The notes under the pieces: model-generated
Databases searched by the model: none
The model's input: the letters and a program-made list of their open reading frames with translations, nothing else
What the model was told of the DNA's origin: nothing
Shown: one piece after another, positions 60,293 to 64,000 of the stretch
How the letters are laid out: each line of letters begins with the position of its first letter
How positions within the stretch are numbered: the stretch's first letter is position 1
Position numbers and translations under genes: made by a program
Assembly: GCA_022414725.1 (NCBI GenBank)
Contig: JAJSRW010001638.1
Location: 1 to 64,000 of the forward strand
Length of the DNA: 64,000 nt
Source of the DNA: Microglena sp. YARC
Taxonomy: Eukaryota; Chlorophyta; Chlorophyceae; Chlamydomonadales; Chlamydomonadaceae
Reading direction: 5' to 3'

Positions 60293-61788
60293 GCTTAAAA
60301 GGTGGTAAACAACTTGCAATGGGGTAAACAGCTTTGAAGGTGGTAAACAGCTGAAAAGGTGGTAAATAGCTTTAAAGGTGGTAAACGACTTGCAATGGGG
60401 TAAATAGCTTGCAATGGGGTAAACAACTTGCACTGGGGTAAATAGCTTGAAAGGTGGTAAACAACTTGCACTGGGGTAAATAGCTTAAAAGGTGGTAAAC
60501 AACTTGCAATGGGGTAAACAGCTTTGAAGGTGGTAAACAGCTGAAAAGGTGGTAAATAGCTTTAAAGGTGGTAAACGACTTGCAATGGGGTAAATAGCTT
60601 GCAATGGGGTAAACAACTTGCACTGGGGTAAATAGCTTGAAAGGTGGTAAACAACTTGCAATGGGGTAAATAGCTTGCAATAGGGTAAACAGATTTGAAG
60701 GTGGTAAACAACTTGCAATGAGGTAAATAGCTTGCAATGGGGTAAACAGCTTGAAAGGTGGTAAACAACTTGCAATGGGGTAAACAGCTTGAAAGGTGGT
60801 AAACAACTTGCAATGTGGTACATAGCTTGAAAGGTGGTAAACAACTTGCAATGGGGTAAATAGCTTGAAAGGTGGTAAACAACTTGCAATGGGGTAAATA
60901 GCTTGAAAGGTGGTAAACAACTTGCAATGGGGTAAATAGCTTGAAAGGTGGTAAACAACTTGCACTGGGGTAAATAGCTTGAAAGGTGGTAAACAACTTG
61001 CAATGGGGTAAATAGCTTGAAAGGTGGTAAACAACTTGCAATGGGGTAAATAGCTTGAAAGGTGGTAAACAACTTGCAATGGGGTAAGTAGCTTAAAAGG
61101 TTGTAAACAACTTGCAATGGGGTAAATAGCTTGAAAGGTGGTAAACAACTTGCAATGGGGTAAATAGCTTGAAAGGTGGTAAACAACTTGCAATGGGGTA
61201 AATAGCTTGGAAGGTGGTAAACAACTTGCAATGGGGTAAATAGCTTGAAAGGTGGTAAACAACTTGCAATGGGGTAAATAGCTTGAAAGGTGGTAAACAA
61301 CTTGCACTGGGGTAAATAGCTTGAAAGGTGGTAAACAACTTGCAATGGGGTAAATAGCTTGAAAGGTGGTAAACAACTTGCAATGGGGTAAATAGCTTGA
61401 AAGGTGGTAAACAACTTGCAATGGGGTAAATAGCTTGAAAGGTGGTAAACAACTTGCAATGGGGTAAATAGCTTGAAAGGTGGTAAACAACTTGCAATGG
61501 GGTAAATAGCTTAAAAGGTGGTAAACAACTTGCAATGGGGTAAATAGCTTGCAATGGGGTAAACAACTTGCAATGGTAAACAGCTTATATGGGGTAAATA
61601 GCTTGAAAGGTGGTAAACAACTTGCAATGGGTAAATAGCTTGAAAGGTGGTAAACAACTTGCAATGGGGTAAATAGCTTGAAAGGTGGTAAACAACTTGC
61701 ACTGGGGTAAACAGCTTAAAAGGTGGTAAACAACTTGCAATGGGGTAAACAGATTTGAAGGTGGTAAACAACTTGCAATGAGGTAAAC
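60293..61788 (-). repeat. 38-bp array, block 2
   Basis: Same unit as block 1, with variants in the same order as block 3 (for example a GATTTGAAGG unit, an AATAGGG unit and a TTGCACTGG unit at matching positions), so blocks 2 and 3 were copied as a whole. Confidence 0.94.
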
Positions 61789-62285
61789 AGTGTAGTGGTA
61801 GAGAAAGTGCTAGTGGGCAAGCAAGAAAAGGAAGGTAGCGCAAGAGAAGGGAACAATTATACGGCAGCATACACAACACAGTGCCTGCCAGGCTGGCCTG
61901 GCCTGCTCTCGTACTGGCTCTCTCGTACACGCAAAACACATAACACTACAATTCAGAATATGAATGCGATACAAAAACAGTACTGTACAATTCAGAATAT
62001 GAATGCAGTACAAAAACCAACACAATACGATTCAGAATATGAATGCAGTACAAAAACAGTACAATACAATTCAGAAAATGAATGCCATACAAAAACAGCA
62101 CAATACAATTTAGAAAATGAATGCAGTACAAAAACAGCACAATAAACTTCTGAATATGAATGCAGTACAAAAACAGTCCAATACAAATCAGAATATGACT
62201 GCAATACAAAAAACAGCACAGTACAATTCAGAATATGAATGCAATACGGTATTGACCCCAAATACTGAACGTATCAGGCAACCCT

Positions 62286-63710
62286 GCTTAAAAGGTGGTA
62301 AACAACTTGCAATGGGGTAAACAGCTTTGAAGGTGGTAAAACAGCTGAAAAGGTGGTAAATAGCTTAAAGGTGGTAAACAACTTGCAATGGGGTAAATAG
62401 CTTGCAATGGGGTAAACAACTTGCACTGGGGTAAATAGCTTGAAAGGTGGTAAACAACTTGCACTGGGGTAAATAGCTTAAAAGGTGGTAAAACAACTTG
62501 CAATGGGGTAAACAGCTTTGAAGGTGGTAAACAGCTGAAAAGGTGGTAAATAGCTTTAAAGGTGGTAAACGACTTGCAATGGGGTAAATAGCTTGCAATG
62601 GGGTAAACAACTTGCACTGGGGTAAATAGCTTGAAAGGTGGTAAACAACTTGCAATGGGGTAAATAGCTTGCAATAGGGTAAACAGATTTGAAGGTGGTA
62701 AACAACTTGCAATGAGGTAAATAGCTTGCAATGGGGTAAACAGCTTGAAAGGTGGTAAACAACTTGCAATGGGGTAAACAGCTTGAAAGGTGGTAAACAA
62801 CTTGCAATGGGGTACATAGCTTGAAAGGTGGTAAACAACTTGCAATGGGGTAAATAGCTTGAAAGGTGGTAAACAACTTGCAATGGGGTAAAATAGCTTG
62901 AAAGGTGGTAAACAACTTGCAATGGGGTAAATAGCTTGAAAGGTGGTAAACAACTTGCACTGGGGTAAATAGCTTGAAAGGTGGTAAACAACTTGCAATG
63001 GGGTAAATAGCTTGAAAGGTGGTAAACAACTTGCAATGGGGTAAATAGCTTGAAAGGTGGTAAACAACTTGCAATGGGGTAAATAGCTTAAAAGGTGGTA
63101 AACAACTTGCAATGGGGTAAATAGCTTGAAAGGTGGTAAACAACTTGCAATGGGGTAAATAGCTTGGAAGGTGGTAAACAACTTGCAATGGGGTAAATAG
63201 CTTGAAAGGTGGTAAACAACTTGCAATGGGGTAAATAGCTTGAAAGGTGGTAAACAACTTGCACTGGGGTAAATAGCTTGAAAGGTGGTAAACAACTTGC
63301 AATGGGGTAAATAGCTTGAAAGGTGGTAAACAACTTGCAATGGGGTAAATAGCTTGAAAGGTGGTAAACAACTTGCAATGGGGTAAATAGCTTGAAAGGT
63401 GGTAAACAACTTGCAATGGGGTAAATAGCTTAAAAGGTGGTAAACAACTTGCAATGGGGTAAATAGCTTGCAATGGGGTAAACAACTTGCAATGGGGTAA
63501 ACAGCTTGATATGGGGTAAATAGCTTGAAAGGTGGTAAACAACTTGCAATGGGTAAATAGCTTGAAAGGTGGTAAACAACTTGCAATGGGGTAAATAGCT
63601 TGAAAGGTGGTAAACAACTTGCACTGGGGTAAACAGCTTAAAAGGTGGTAAACAACTTGCAATGGGGTAAACAGATTTGAAGGTGGTAAACAACTTGCAA
63701 TGAGGTAAAC
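62286..63710 (-). repeat. 38-bp array, block 3
   Basis: Nearly collinear with block 2 and shorter by about two units. Minus frames stay open for up to 432 codons with a 38-residue superperiod; I regard these as non-coding. Confidence 0.94.
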
Positions 63711-64000
63711 AGTGTAGTGGTAGAGAAAGTGCTAGTGGGCAAGCAAGAAAAGGAAGGTAGCGCAAGAGAAGGGAACAATTATACGGCAGCATACACAACA
63801 CAGTGCCTGCCAGGCTGGCCTGGCCTGCTCTCGTACTGGCTCTCTCGTACACGCAAAACACATAACACTACAATTCAGAATATGAATGCGATACAAAAAC
63901 AGTACTGTACAATTCAGAATATGAATGCAGTACAAAAACCAACACAATACGATTCAGAATATGAATGCAGTACAAAAACAGTACAATACAATTCAGAAAA

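Larger units (their letters stand above)
58771..64000. repeat. Higher-order satellite, four module starts
   Basis: A ~155-bp module beginning GTAGTGGTAGAGAAAGTGCT occurs at 58771, 59799, 61792 and 63714, i.e. spaced 1028, 1993 and 1922 bp. Each is followed by a 39-bp AT-rich array and (except the last, cut by the window edge) a 38-bp array. Modules differ by only a few bases, so the amplification is recent. Confidence 0.95.

Noticed and set aside
60372..61664. 430-codon minus-strand open frame with regular repeats
   Set aside because: It is a direct translation of the 38-bp array; overlapping frames read the same peptide out of register, and there is no splice or start context.

Overview
This is a eukaryotic nuclear window with three spliced genes embedded in a great deal of tandem and dispersed repeat DNA. 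There are no operons, ribosome binding sites, rRNA genes or CRISPR arrays. Introns are GT-AG. The protein families are ISY1, a TBC1D13-type Rab GAP and a plant/algal-type LON-substrate-binding-domain protein. A plant-type TTTAGGG motif occurs inside one intron array. Together these suggest a green-lineage protist, perhaps a prasinophyte-like alga. The species is a guess.

Layout. 1-9.6 kb: no gene recognised; AT-rich, with two very diverged tandem repeats and one AT-rich MITE. 9,603-18,127 (+): ISY1 spliceosome factor, six exons. 18.1-22.1 kb: intergenic SINEs, a hAT-type MITE and other dispersed repeats. 22,079-36,876 (+): TBC1D13-like Rab GAP, seven exons, 417 codons that join in frame, with both catalytic fingers; intron 1 carries a 3.7-kb satellite of 88-bp units. 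36.9-39.8 kb: 3'-3' intergenic stretch with SINE copies, a TGCGTC/GACGCA palindrome cluster and an LTR-like repeat. 39,820-53,560 (-): LON-domain protein, seven exons that join in frame, probably plastid-targeted. 53.8-58.7 kb: decayed Ty1/copia RNase H segment with a retroposon nested in it, a polypurine tract and minisatellites. 58.77-64.0 kb: a higher-order satellite built from a single-copy module, a 39-bp AT-rich repeat and a 38-bp repeat.

The most unusual feature is how the introns are built. Most introns of all three genes, on both strands, hold from one to more than twenty decayed copies ('echoes') of the neighbouring exon end together with its splice site. In two places the splice site itself has become the unit of a minisatellite: the ISY1 exon-5 donor (38-bp unit) and the LON exon-3 acceptor (about 45-bp unit with TTTAGGG). 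Low-complexity DNA is polarised by the sense strand: GT/GGT-rich after donors, CA/CCA-rich before acceptors.

Mobile DNA includes a roughly 212-bp tRNA-headed SINE family with a conserved ACGCC...GGCGT hairpin tail, about twelve copies, several with target-site duplications. One antisense SINE tail supplies the stop codon of the TBC gene. There are also two families of short hAT-like MITEs with 8-bp duplications, one with a paralogous empty site about 350 bp away.

The three proteins act in separate processes (splicing, Rab GTPase control, a probable organellar LON-domain protein), and nothing in the window suggests that they work together. All calls were made by eye from translation and family knowledge; no alignment or database search was run.
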